From K23-9 sp049680365 (GTDB lineage: Bacteria > Planctomycetota > Planctomycetia > Pirellulales > Pirellulaceae): a stretch of 10,297 nucleotides of DNA. Made by a program: the position numbers and the translations under genes. The stretch is from the NCBI GenBank assembly GCA_049680365.1, contig JBAUHQ010000062.1, positions 1-10,297 on the forward strand, given 5' to 3'. This document shows, one piece after another, positions 1 through 6,977 of the stretch (position 1 is the first letter of the stretch; each line of letters begins with the position of its first letter). A model generated the notes under the pieces. It was given only the letters and a program-made list of their open reading frames with translations. It was not told where the DNA came from and ran no database searches.

Positions 1-358
1 ATGCTGCGTTGGTGCCCGTGCCGAACTTCATCCCCGTCATATGGATTACATTGTCCGCATCGGGCAAATCATCAACAAAACCGTCGGCCAGCAAATCTCC
101 CGAAATCGTCTCGACTCCCAGATCCGCTAGCGACTGCTTTGCCAATGCGTTACTAAACCGGCTGACGGCAATGATCTTGCGGGCGTCACCCGCCGCCTGA
201 CAAGCACGCACCAGCATCCGCGTCAGCGTCGGCCCCATCTTGCCGCCGACGCCCAACAGAATCGTATCCCCCGTCGCAACTGCCAACGAATCGATCACAT
301 AGTCGGTTGGCTCGCTCAGCAAATCCTCCAGCGCTGCGACATCCCTTATCGATTTCAT
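1..358 (-). CDS. NAD-dependent epimerase/dehydratase-like protein (partial, N-terminal 119 residues)
   Basis: Only the N-terminal 119 codons are visible; the gene runs off the left edge. Reading from the ATG at 358-356, the protein begins MKSIRDVAALEDLLSE and then shows a beta-strand and glycine loop, ILLGVGGKMGPTLTRML (about residues 38-54). This matches the nucleotide-binding turn of a Rossmann fold, in the variant GxGGKMG form. It is followed by VSRFS at the end of the second strand, GDLLAD, and VIHMTGMKFG, the usual spacing for extended short-chain dehydrogenase/epimerase (NAD(P)-binding) proteins. No signal peptide is seen, so it is probably cytoplasmic. A purine-rich AGGAGGGAG stretch (379-371) lies 12 to 15 bases upstream of the ATG, a plausible though slightly distant ribosome site. 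It is divergent from the secreted protein gene at 562. The catalytic YxxxK region is outside the window, so the reaction and substrate are unknown. Confidence 0.8.
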   Translation of the reverse strand, partial: MKSIRDVAALEDLLSEPTDYVIDSLAVATGDTILLGVGGKMGPTLTRMLVRACQAAGDARKIIAVSRFSNALAKQSLADLGVETISGDLLADGFVDDLPDADNVIHMTGMKFGTGTNAA

Positions 359-410
359 TGAACGTTTCTTCTCCCTCCTGCTTTGTCAGGAAACAAAACT
401 AGAATTGGTG

Positions 411-467
411 GTAGTGGATCTTGTAAAAGATCCCGCTGGGCCAGGATCTTTAAACAAGATCCACTAC
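411..467. repeat. 57-bp imperfect palindrome, copy 1 of a dispersed repeat
   Basis: The arms GTAGTGGATCTTG (411-423) and CAAGATCCACTAC (455-467) are exact reverse complements. Inside them, AAAGATCC (426-433) and GGATCTTT (444-451) extend the pairing, leaving a loop of about 10 bases (434-443). A second copy with the same outer arms but a different loop lies at 6146-6201. The element sits between two divergent genes, so it is not a terminator for either of them and has no adjacent T-tract. It resembles the short palindromic intergenic elements (REP- or MITE-like) of planctomycete genomes; mobility or protein binding is inference. Confidence 0.85.
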
Positions 468-561
468 TCCAAAACGGAATGTTCACAAAGCACGTCGCGT
501 CCCGGACCGATACAATCACTGCTTCCGAAGATTGTACCGATTTCCCAGCTCGAGGCTGTTC

Positions 562-1977
562 ATGTTCTGTCATTGGCAATTCCTGCTCGCCGCAATTCTG
601 CTGGCGTCCACCGTCACGATCTCGCGTGCTGACGAATCGACCGACGATAGCATCGACAAGAAATCCATGACCGACTTGGTCGTCATGCTGCAAGACGATG
701 ACGGCAAACCCGTCGAAGGAGCCGCCGTGATGGTCTACGCCATGCGGATGGAAGAAGGCGGTGGCCATGGTTATTGGAATAGCGAAAAATTGGGCCCGCC
801 CACGTCAGTCATTAGCGACAAAGACGGTCGTGCTATCGTCCGTTACCCAGCCAAGGTCGGATCCACACCGCAGACGATGACGACCAGCTTGGTGACTTTC
901 TCAGTCAGCCATTACGAGTACGTGCAAAAGGTCGTGCATTTTGATCTTGGACCGGACAAAGCCGAAGTGACTCTGAAGCAAGGCTGCGAGATCAAACTTT
1001 CTGCCGTCGATGCTGACAATCAGCCCATCACCAAGTTCGGTGTCGTGATCGCCGGTCCGTATGATCCAGCACATTGGGTTGATGACAAAGAAACCGGCGG
1101 ACGTCGCACCGGGGCGGCCAGCGATGGCACGTGGCAAACCATGTTGGTCAAGCCTCAAGACGATGGCGTCACCCTCTTCAGCAGTGTCATGCCGCTGCGC
1201 GTGCGTCCCAGCCAGGCCGTCCGGATTCGCAACCTGAAAATGAAACCAGGCACGCGCGTCGAAGGCAAGCTGTCCGACAACGTCCCGCGTCCAGTCCAGA
1301 ACGGCTTCGCCATCACATGCACGGCGCCCAAACCGGCTGGGGATTCCTATAGCGACCAAGATCCATCCGTGACTTGGACTGAGTGGACAGCAATCAACGA
1401 AGACGGCACATTCGTTTTGAAATCGATTCCCCACAGCGGCAAAGTCCAAATCATCGCCGTGTGCGATGACTGGGTTTCAGTTACCGAACCGAAACACCGG
1501 GCCTTTGTCAAAGGCCAATTGTTTGATGTCGACGAAGATGTCATCCATCCGACAGTCGAAATGGAAGAAACGGGTACGTTAGAAGTTGCCGTCACCGACC
1601 AGAATGGCAATCCCTTCTCTGGTGGCAAAGTCTCCAGTTGGCCCAATCAACAGTATTACCTGAGCGGATCAACCATCCTGGGACGCAGGTACAACTCACT
1701 CATGTCAATCGAAAACCAGATTCGTCCGATTGGTAAAAAGAACGACATCGATTGGCGACAGCGATTCGAAACAGGGTTTTCCGATCAGCCGATCAAGAAC
1801 GGCAAGGTCACTTTGACGGGACTGCCCGTCGGCATGAGCGAATCCATCATACTGATGCACGACGACTATGTCTTCGAAACCGAAGACGGCCAAGGAGATC
1901 CCAATCGAGCCTCGATTCGATTCACGCTTGATTCGGTCGAACCGAAAAAGATCGAAGTGAAGGTTAAGAAGCAATAG
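562..1977 (+). CDS. secreted carboxypeptidase-regulatory-like (beta-sandwich) domain protein
   Basis: This is a 471-residue exported protein of unknown specific function. I chose the ATG at 562 because it gives a clean signal peptide (MFCHWQFLLAAILLASTVTISRA, cleaved near residue 24) and has GAGG six bases upstream (552-555). The frame is open to a TTG at 532, which would only add ten residues. The mature protein has at least three Ig/transthyretin-like strand patterns: DLVVMLQDDDGKPVEGAAV (near residue 40), IKLSAVDADNQPITKFGV (near 145) and LEVAVTDQNGNPFSGGKV (near 340). The 'hydrophobic strand, then D-x-x-G-x-P-hydrophobic-x-G/A' pattern is typical of carboxypeptidase regulatory-like and CNA-B-like folds, which are common in secreted planctomycete proteins. 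A further strand pair, VRIRNLKMKPGTRVEGKL, fits the same fold. No catalytic motif was seen. It stands alone on the plus strand, convergent with the large thioredoxin-domain gene, so it is probably a separate transcription unit. Function is not assigned. Confidence 0.8.
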   Translation: MFCHWQFLLAAILLASTVTISRADESTDDSIDKKSMTDLVVMLQDDDGKPVEGAAVMVYAMRMEEGGGHGYWNSEKLGPPTSVISDKDGRAIVRYPAKVGSTPQTMTTSLVTFSVSHYEYVQKVVHFDLGPDKAEVTLKQGCEIKLSAVDADNQPITKFGVVIAGPYDPAHWVDDKETGGRRTGAASDGTWQTMLVKPQDDGVTLFSSVMPLRVRPSQAVRIRNLKMKPGTRVEGKLSDNVPRPVQNGFAITCTAPKPAGDSYSDQDPSVTWTEWTAINEDGTFVLKSIPHSGKVQIIAVCDDWVSVTEPKHRAFVKGQLFDVDEDVIHPTVEMEETGTLEVAVTDQNGNPFSGGKVSSWPNQQYYLSGSTILGRRYNSLMSIENQIRPIGKKNDIDWRQRFETGFSDQPIKNGKVTLTGLPVGMSESIILMHDDYVFETEDGQGDPNRASIRFTLDSVEPKKIEVKVKKQ

Positions 1978-1986
1978 CTCCCAACT

Positions 1987-2040
1987 AAGCCGCTGGCGCT
2001 AGTCCCGGCACATGTCAGCCGCTGGCGCTAGCCACGGGCA
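1987..2040. repeat. two-copy tandem repeat with GCCGCTGGCGCTAG core
   Basis: The core AGCCGCTGGCGCTAG occurs at 1988-2002 and again at 2017-2031, a 29-base period, each followed by a C-rich CCCGGCA or CCACGGGCA tail. Each unit can form a short hairpin, CCG-C-TGGC / GCTA loop / GCCA-CGG, clearest in the second copy. The repeat fills most of the gap between two convergent genes (stops at 1977 and 2075), so a role in transcription termination from either side is possible, but there is no T-run. The same kind of GC-rich core is, from memory, frequent in Rhodopirellula intergenic DNA. Confidence 0.75.
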
Positions 2041-2074
2041 TTTTGCGGTATTCCAAATCTGGATGACGCCCGCC

Positions 2075-5065
2075 CTACTTCTTGGCAACCACTTCTTTCA
2101 GCGCCGCTGAAAACTGCTCTAAGAACTTCGATCCGCCACCGACGAACAAGTGCGTGATCTTTCCTTCACGGTCGACAATCACCGTTTGCGGAATGGCTCG
2201 AGCGTCATAGAACCTAGCTGCTTCGCCATCGACGTCCATCACGACCGTCGGTTCGATCTCCATTCGCTTCAGCGCGATCCGTGCACGTTCCACCGAATCC
2301 TGCAAGTTTACGGCAACCAACTCGACATCGCGCGGATCAAACTCATCGACGATCGCATCAACCTTCGGCATCGTCGCAATGCACGGCCCACACCAACTGG
2401 CCCAGAAATCCAAGACGATCACTTTGTCACGATTCTCCGACAGGACGAATTCCACATCGTTGATCGTCTGCAATTTTATTTCGGGCGCATTGCGACCGAC
2501 CAAAGGTGACGATGTCGCGGCGGCAGCACCGGCGTCGTCCTCGGTATCCAAATAAGCCTTCGGAAGCGTGGCGAGCTCTAACTTCCACGACTCTTTGCGC
2601 AGTGCTAACGCCTTTTCACCCACGTCGCGCCCAAACAGCAACGAATGAATCGCATCTAAGCGGATACTACAATCGCCCAACAGTTCGCTAGTCCCGCTCA
2701 GAGTACCATCAACCACTTTCTCCGGCGAAAACGTCACCCCGCGAGTATCCGGTCGAACAGCGTGAACAAGAAAACGCGTATCGGCCTTTTCCGCAACTTT
2801 GCTATCGTCGGCAGCCACTTCTTCACCGCCCTGCCCCGGTATGTCTTTCCCTGGTCCGTCTTTCTCTTTGGCAGCTTTCTCTGCATCCAACCAAGGTCGA
2901 TCGTGCAGCCAAATCACGCGGGCCACCTTGTCGCGAGGAATCTCTTGCACTTCCAACCGCACCTCTGCGCCAACGACTTCCGGCGTGACTCCTACCAACC
3001 GTCCACGTAAATAGTCACCCGTCGTCGAAACGAACAAATGCGTTGGCGGATCACTCTTCTGATTCCGCGGCACGGTCAGCAAACGCTTCAACTCCGTTTC
3101 ATCGAACGATGGTTTCGTGGTCGCCTTTCCAAGCGTGATCGAATCCATCTGTTCGTGAGGCACAAACGTCGTGCTGGTTTCATCGGATTTGAAGGTGACC
3201 CCGCGCTGGTCAACCGACTCAACCACGCCATCGACCGTATCGCCCGAACGAAACACTATTTCAAAGGTGGGCAATTTTGGTTTCCCATCGCCGTCTTCCT
3301 TCGGCTTCTTCTCCACCGCTCGTGGCTGCACACCACCATTGCCAAAGATCCCACCGATCAATGCGCCCAAGCCATTGTTCGGTTGACGCTGTTGCATTGG
3401 CACAGCAGGCGTCGCCGAGGTGTTATCAATCGGCTTCATTGGTTTTCGTGTGGAGTAAACGATCGAGCCAGTGAAGTCGCGCGAAATCGCAGCAGACGTT
3501 TCGCTTGCCCAAGGCTGCCAAACCAAGACAGCATCCCCATCTGGTTTGCCGTTGTCGACCAGCACGCCTTGCAAACGAGCAATGTCGGTCGTCAGCGTAC
3601 CCCGTGCACCAGCCAAATCGTTTGCAGCAAAACGCTCGGCCGAACCTGAAACTGCGACGATCTGATCGACGGTGCACATCGCAACATCAGCGATCCCGTT
3701 GGCTTTGAATCCAAATCCTTTTTTATCGTCATTGGCCAAGTAGCCCACGATGCGACTGGTATCCACAAAATCCACTTCGATCAGCCGACTCTCATCAAGC
3801 TCAAGCGATTCAAATCGTGATTCTTCATCATCGACTTCGACTTCCGCTTCTTCGTCATCTTCGGCTTCTCCATCCTCCTTGCTTTCCACTTCGACCGTAG
3901 CCTCCGCCAAGATCACACGCCGAACATCCTCCAACGCCATTTCGCTGTTTTCACCCTCACCATCGACCAGCAACAACTTGCCTTTGTTAGCGTCAAAACC
4001 AACCACTTCGGCGTTGACGATTTTTTCGTCCTTGTCCAACACATAACTATCTGGATACTCCGTCGAATCGGGCAAATGCCCATCCCATTCGTAGACATCA
4101 AAACGATCTAGCGAAACACTCTTGCCGTGATTTTCAAGCATCGCATACGCGTTCGTTTTGCCCTTCTCTTCGGCCACCTGAATCTTTTCCAGCAACTTGC
4201 CACGTGGCGAATAGACCGCCACCAACCCTTCGACTTGATCCACAAAAAACGTCAAATCAAACTGTGACGATTCATCGTCCAGCGGCAAGACAGCGATATC
4301 CGCCAAGTTGCCGACTTCACGCACAACGGCTAGCTGCGCGTCCCACATTTCCAAACGCACGGCCGCAACATTCTGGGTCGGCTGCACCATCGCACGGCGA
4401 ACGCGATTATTGTTATCTTCCGGTTGCGGAGCCGGCTTTTTTGGTTCACTGCAGCCAAGCGACATGACAAAGTCCGCTCGGCCTTCCCAAGACATCGACA
4501 GCGACAAACGAAACTTCTCCGGCAACTCAACTTTGCCGCCTACTTTGGCTTCATTGTCGGGCGATTTCAACGATCCCGCCGCAAACGTCCACTTGTCCGT
4601 GTCATCCAATATCGTCCAATCATCGATGGACTTGGGGCCCGAATAGACTCGTTTACCACTGTCTGCAACGGCTTCCACGCCTCGCAACAACCTTCGGTCG
4701 ATCATCACGTCACCCAGAGACTTTGACTGGACCACCAAGGCCTTGTCGTCCCATGTCTTCAATTCGCCCGTGATGCGTGTGCCACCCTCCAACAGGAAAG
4801 CGTGGCCCGACTTCAAATCCTCCGGCACAAAATTGCCTGCCACCGAACGAACGCCGCGAACATCAAATTCCAGCGGACCATCAAACAGTTCACTGAGGAA
4901 ACCAAGATGCCCTTCGCGTGGCGACGCATTCAACTTACCGTCAACGAAACTTCCGTCCTTGAGGTACATGCGCAGCTTCGGCGCGTCGGCGTGAGCCAAC
5001 GCAATCACAAAGACGCTTAACACACCAACCAGCGCGGCTCGATTCATCACTGTTAAAAACACCAT
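2075..5065 (-). CDS. exported multi-repeat protein with C-terminal TlpA-like thioredoxin domain
   Basis: This is a 996-residue protein predicted to act outside the cytoplasm. Its signal peptide ends near ALAHA-D (residue 26). The C-terminal domain (about 856-996) is TlpA/AhpC-type thioredoxin: VGRNAPEIKL, then VLDFWASWCGPC with the redox pair Cys892 and Cys895, and a cis-proline loop AIPQT (Pro959). Such domains reduce disulfides or carry electrons to periplasmic partners. At about 850 residues, the N-terminal part is far longer than a normal TlpA protein. It holds a jelly-roll-like stretch (about 148-330), an acidic low-complexity linker (388-420), and what I read as eight degenerate copies of a roughly 45-residue beta-module. 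The start ATG lies two bases after the upstream gene's stop (TAGGCATG), implying translational coupling; an in-frame ATG at residue 7 is an alternative start. A Gln/Pro/Gly-rich linker spans about 550-600. The thioredoxin domain call is firm; the N-terminal role is unknown. Confidence 0.9.
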   Translation of the reverse strand: MVFLTVMNRAALVGVLSVFVIALAHADAPKLRMYLKDGSFVDGKLNASPREGHLGFLSELFDGPLEFDVRGVRSVAGNFVPEDLKSGHAFLLEGGTRITGELKTWDDKALVVQSKSLGDVMIDRRLLRGVEAVADSGKRVYSGPKSIDDWTILDDTDKWTFAAGSLKSPDNEAKVGGKVELPEKFRLSLSMSWEGRADFVMSLGCSEPKKPAPQPEDNNNRVRRAMVQPTQNVAAVRLEMWDAQLAVVREVGNLADIAVLPLDDESSQFDLTFFVDQVEGLVAVYSPRGKLLEKIQVAEEKGKTNAYAMLENHGKSVSLDRFDVYEWDGHLPDSTEYPDSYVLDKDEKIVNAEVVGFDANKGKLLLVDGEGENSEMALEDVRRVILAEATVEVESKEDGEAEDDEEAEVEVDDEESRFESLELDESRLIEVDFVDTSRIVGYLANDDKKGFGFKANGIADVAMCTVDQIVAVSGSAERFAANDLAGARGTLTTDIARLQGVLVDNGKPDGDAVLVWQPWASETSAAISRDFTGSIVYSTRKPMKPIDNTSATPAVPMQQRQPNNGLGALIGGIFGNGGVQPRAVEKKPKEDGDGKPKLPTFEIVFRSGDTVDGVVESVDQRGVTFKSDETSTTFVPHEQMDSITLGKATTKPSFDETELKRLLTVPRNQKSDPPTHLFVSTTGDYLRGRLVGVTPEVVGAEVRLEVQEIPRDKVARVIWLHDRPWLDAEKAAKEKDGPGKDIPGQGGEEVAADDSKVAEKADTRFLVHAVRPDTRGVTFSPEKVVDGTLSGTSELLGDCSIRLDAIHSLLFGRDVGEKALALRKESWKLELATLPKAYLDTEDDAGAAAATSSPLVGRNAPEIKLQTINDVEFVLSENRDKVIVLDFWASWCGPCIATMPKVDAIVDEFDPRDVELVAVNLQDSVERARIALKRMEIEPTVVMDVDGEAARFYDARAIPQTVIVDREGKITHLFVGGGSKFLEQFSAALKEVVAKK

Positions 5066-5067
5066 GC

Positions 5068-6111
5068 CTATCGCTCGTAGATGGGTAAAAATCGATAGTT
5101 CAGCGCCAAGGCGAGTAGTGCCATCGACGTACTGTTGGCGGCTCCAAGATCACCTTGAAAACTACCGTCGGCACCCTGGATGCCCTTCAACTTGCGGATC
5201 AGCCCCTTATTCCATTTCTCCCACGCTTCGATGTCCGCTTGGAACAACGCTTGGGCCTGGTAATACCTGGCGTACTCCGTCCACCCCGAGCCTTCGCTAC
5301 GGTTGTTGACTAAGTACTTCTCGACCGCTTGGTACTGTTTCAAATCTTTACGTTTGGCAATCGCGTAGACCAGACATGCAATCGACGAACGGGCAATCGA
5401 TTCGCCAAATCCGTCCAGTCCACCCGAGTATCCGACGATCCCGTTGCCACCTGTCATGCTGGTGAAATACTTGATCGCCTTATCAATCGACTCGTCGGGA
5501 ACTTCTATGCCTGCGTTTCGCGCTGCCAGCAAGCCCATCAAGACCGCGCCGCTGACCGATGTATCGGCGTCGCGAGTATTGGGGGAATAACGCCAAGCCC
5601 CGAAGGGGTTTTTCTTTTGCGATGTCACTGCACATCGCACACCCAGCTCCAACGCTTCACCAATACTGCGTTGGTTGGCATGCTGTTCACCCGACCAAAG
5701 ATCGGTTTCATCAACGGCTCCGTACGCTTCGGCCAGAGCCAATAACCCAAAGCCATGGTGATACATACTGGGGCCCATGTAGCCGGTCGATTTGGGCTGC
5801 GACTTGATGATATTGCGAACTGACTTGCGAATCGCGCTGCTGTAGGGCCCAAAATTTGGATCTTCACCTGATGCCAGAAATGCCAACAGTCCCAAACCGG
5901 TCGTGCCTGCTCCTCGCTCACCACCAGTGTTCCACGTTCCCGTGTCACTTTGCGTTTTCAGCAAGTACCCAAGTCCCTTGTCGTACATCTCGCGTACGTC
6001 GCGAGCAACCACGTCGCCCTGAGGCACGACCAAGCCTTGAGCTTCGGCCGACTGCGGCAGCACACACATCGCGAGCAAAGCGAGCGGTAATGTGTAGGTA
6101 AGATGTTTCAT
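5068..6111 (-). CDS. secreted prenyltransferase/squalene-oxidase-repeat (alpha/alpha toroid) protein
   Basis: This is a 347-residue exported protein with a signal peptide cleaved near SAEA-Q (residue 24). It carries repeats of the kind found in squalene cyclases and protein prenyltransferases: QSDTGTWN (54-61) followed by GTTGLGLLAFL, GAWRYSP (171-177) followed by DTSVSGAVLMGLL, and QGADGSFQ (312-319) followed by NSTSMALLALAL. The repeated 'glycine/aromatic turn, then small-residue helix' pattern makes an alpha/alpha toroid. It ends in LNYRFLPIYER, which I recall as the typical tail of planctomycete members. It is about half the length of a true squalene-hopene cyclase, and neither a cyclase DxDD motif nor the zinc ligands of prenyltransferases are evident. 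Terpene chemistry is therefore unlikely; polysaccharide or protein binding outside the cytoplasm is a guess. Upstream is a 115-base gap with a palindrome; downstream it is two bases from the thioredoxin-domain gene. The ATG at 6111 is supported by the signal peptide, though its ribosome site is weak. Confidence 0.88.
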   Translation of the reverse strand: MKHLTYTLPLALLAMCVLPQSAEAQGLVVPQGDVVARDVREMYDKGLGYLLKTQSDTGTWNTGGERGAGTTGLGLLAFLASGEDPNFGPYSSAIRKSVRNIIKSQPKSTGYMGPSMYHHGFGLLALAEAYGAVDETDLWSGEQHANQRSIGEALELGVRCAVTSQKKNPFGAWRYSPNTRDADTSVSGAVLMGLLAARNAGIEVPDESIDKAIKYFTSMTGGNGIVGYSGGLDGFGESIARSSIACLVYAIAKRKDLKQYQAVEKYLVNNRSEGSGWTEYARYYQAQALFQADIEAWEKWNKGLIRKLKGIQGADGSFQGDLGAANSTSMALLALALNYRFLPIYER

Positions 6112-6126
6112 AAGTTGATTCTCGTT

Positions 6127-6202
6127 GGTAGATCTTTACCCGCTCGTAGTGGATCTTGCTAAAGATCCTCCCTACGCGGAATCTTTACCAAGATCCACTA
6201 CG
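6127..6202. repeat. 56-bp palindrome, copy 2 of the dispersed repeat, plus a partial third copy
   Basis: GTAGTGGATCTTG (6146-6158) pairs exactly with CAAGATCCACTAC (6189-6201), and inner TAAAGATCC (6160-6168) pairs with GGAATCTTTA, one base longer (6178-6187). A one-base outward extension (C6145/G6202) also pairs. The outer 13-base arms are identical to those at 411-467. Just to the left, GGTAGATCTTTACC (6127-6140) repeats the inner arm and looks like a fragment of another copy. The element lies in the 115-base gap between two co-directional genes (stop at 6227, start at 6111). There is no T-tract after it, so intrinsic termination is not supported. Confidence 0.85.
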
Positions 6203-6226
6203 GTAAATTCTCGTCTGACGCTCGCC

Positions 6227-6973
6227 TTAATTCCCTGCCCAGCCTTGGTACCGATCGCAAAACTGCTCAATAACTTTCATTTGATGCTTGTCTAAGAACT
6301 CAGTGAACTGCTTTTCGTTGGCTTTCTTTGCTTTCGTCAACTTCAAGAAGCCAACGTAGCCGTCCATGTGCTCCGTTATTGTCTTTGGTAACTCTTGAGC
6401 GTCCATTATTTTCAGCATCTTTTCGCGTTGATCGGCCAACAGAGGCATCGATCGTTCGATTTCGACCAAGTTGACTCGCGTGATCGCCTGCCAGCGCCGA
6501 CGACGGTTTTCAGCAAGCTCCGCTTCGTACAAACCCTGCTGTTCTTCCGTCAGCGTGCTGCGCATCACTCTTTGAAACAGCGACTTTTCGGCAAACAGTC
6601 CCTGCTGAAGTTGCTGTGAAAGCGGGCTCACTACTTCCCAGATTTTGTTGATGTCCTGGTTCTGGTTGCCTTCCAAATCCATCGCATCGACTTTCTTGCG
6701 TATCGCAGCGACTTCACGAAAGAAACGCGTCACGTCCGCGTCGGCCGCAAGAGTCAACTTAGACTTCTGCGATTCTTCCAACTGACACAATCGATCGACC
6801 ATCCGGACACGCATCTGGTAGTCGTTCTTTAACTGCTTTGCATACTGCTGCTCGGTCTGTCCATTGAGCACCCAAGACGATATCCAATCCTGACGCTGCG
6901 CTGCAAAGAACTGTGCCGACGCATTACTGCTGTACAGCCAAAGGAAAATCGCAGCGATCCAAAGTCCACGCAC
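6227..6973 (-). CDS. secreted LTxxQ-type helical protein (second of a related pair)
   Basis: This is a 248-residue exported, mostly helical protein of unknown function. I chose the GTG at 6973-6971 because it gives a short classic signal peptide (MRGLWIAAIFLWLYSSNASA, cleavage near residue 20) and has GAGGAG seven bases upstream. An in-frame TTG at 6988 is possible but lies inside that ribosome-site region and overlaps the upstream gene. The mature protein carries three motifs of the L-T/S-x-x-Q type known from Spy/CpxP (LTXXQ) proteins, in a loose form: LEESQ (65-69), LTEEQ (141-145) and LADQR (179-183), each followed by a charged helix. It aligns by eye with the gene immediately upstream, which has the same motif spacing. 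A run of arginines (ENRRRRW) and a Lys-rich C-terminal third are notable. It follows the upstream gene by four bases, so the two are co-translated. Spy/CpxP-like chaperone or stress-sensor activity is only a suggestion, because the similarity is confined to short motifs. Confidence 0.8.
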   Translation of the reverse strand: MRGLWIAAIFLWLYSSNASAQFFAAQRQDWISSWVLNGQTEQQYAKQLKNDYQMRVRMVDRLCQLEESQKSKLTLAADADVTRFFREVAAIRKKVDAMDLEGNQNQDINKIWEVVSPLSQQLQQGLFAEKSLFQRVMRSTLTEEQQGLYEAELAENRRRRWQAITRVNLVEIERSMPLLADQREKMLKIMDAQELPKTITEHMDGYVGFLKLTKAKKANEKQFTEFLDKHQMKVIEQFCDRYQGWAGN

Positions 6974-6977
6974 TGCC

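Noticed and set aside
511..516. TACAAT as a possible -10 promoter box for the 562 gene
   Set aside because: The nearest TTCACA-like -35 box (482-487) is 23 bases away, too far for a standard promoter. A single AT-rich hexamer is not enough evidence.
901..1449. Minus-strand open frame of 182 codons opposite the secreted beta-sandwich protein
   Set aside because: It is a shadow of the plus-strand gene: no signal peptide, no motif, and the plus-strand product has clear repeated strand patterns.
3038..3649. Plus-strand open frame of 203 codons inside the thioredoxin-domain gene
   Set aside because: It is antisense to a continuous 996-residue gene, its translation is Arg/His-rich without recognisable motifs, and no ribosome site precedes it.
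3820..3890. Apparent simple-sequence repeat (TCTTCGTCATC-like)
   Set aside because: It is codon-level repetition encoding the Glu/Asp-rich linker of the thioredoxin-domain protein, without a fixed repeat unit.
5068..6111. True squalene-hopene cyclase or prenyltransferase
   Set aside because: The protein is about half the cyclase length, is exported, and lacks an evident DxDD motif or zinc-ligand set. Only the toroid repeat architecture is supported.
6146..6201. The palindrome as an intrinsic terminator after the 6227 gene
   Set aside because: No T-tract follows the stem on the minus strand, and the same element also occurs between divergent genes where a terminator makes no sense.
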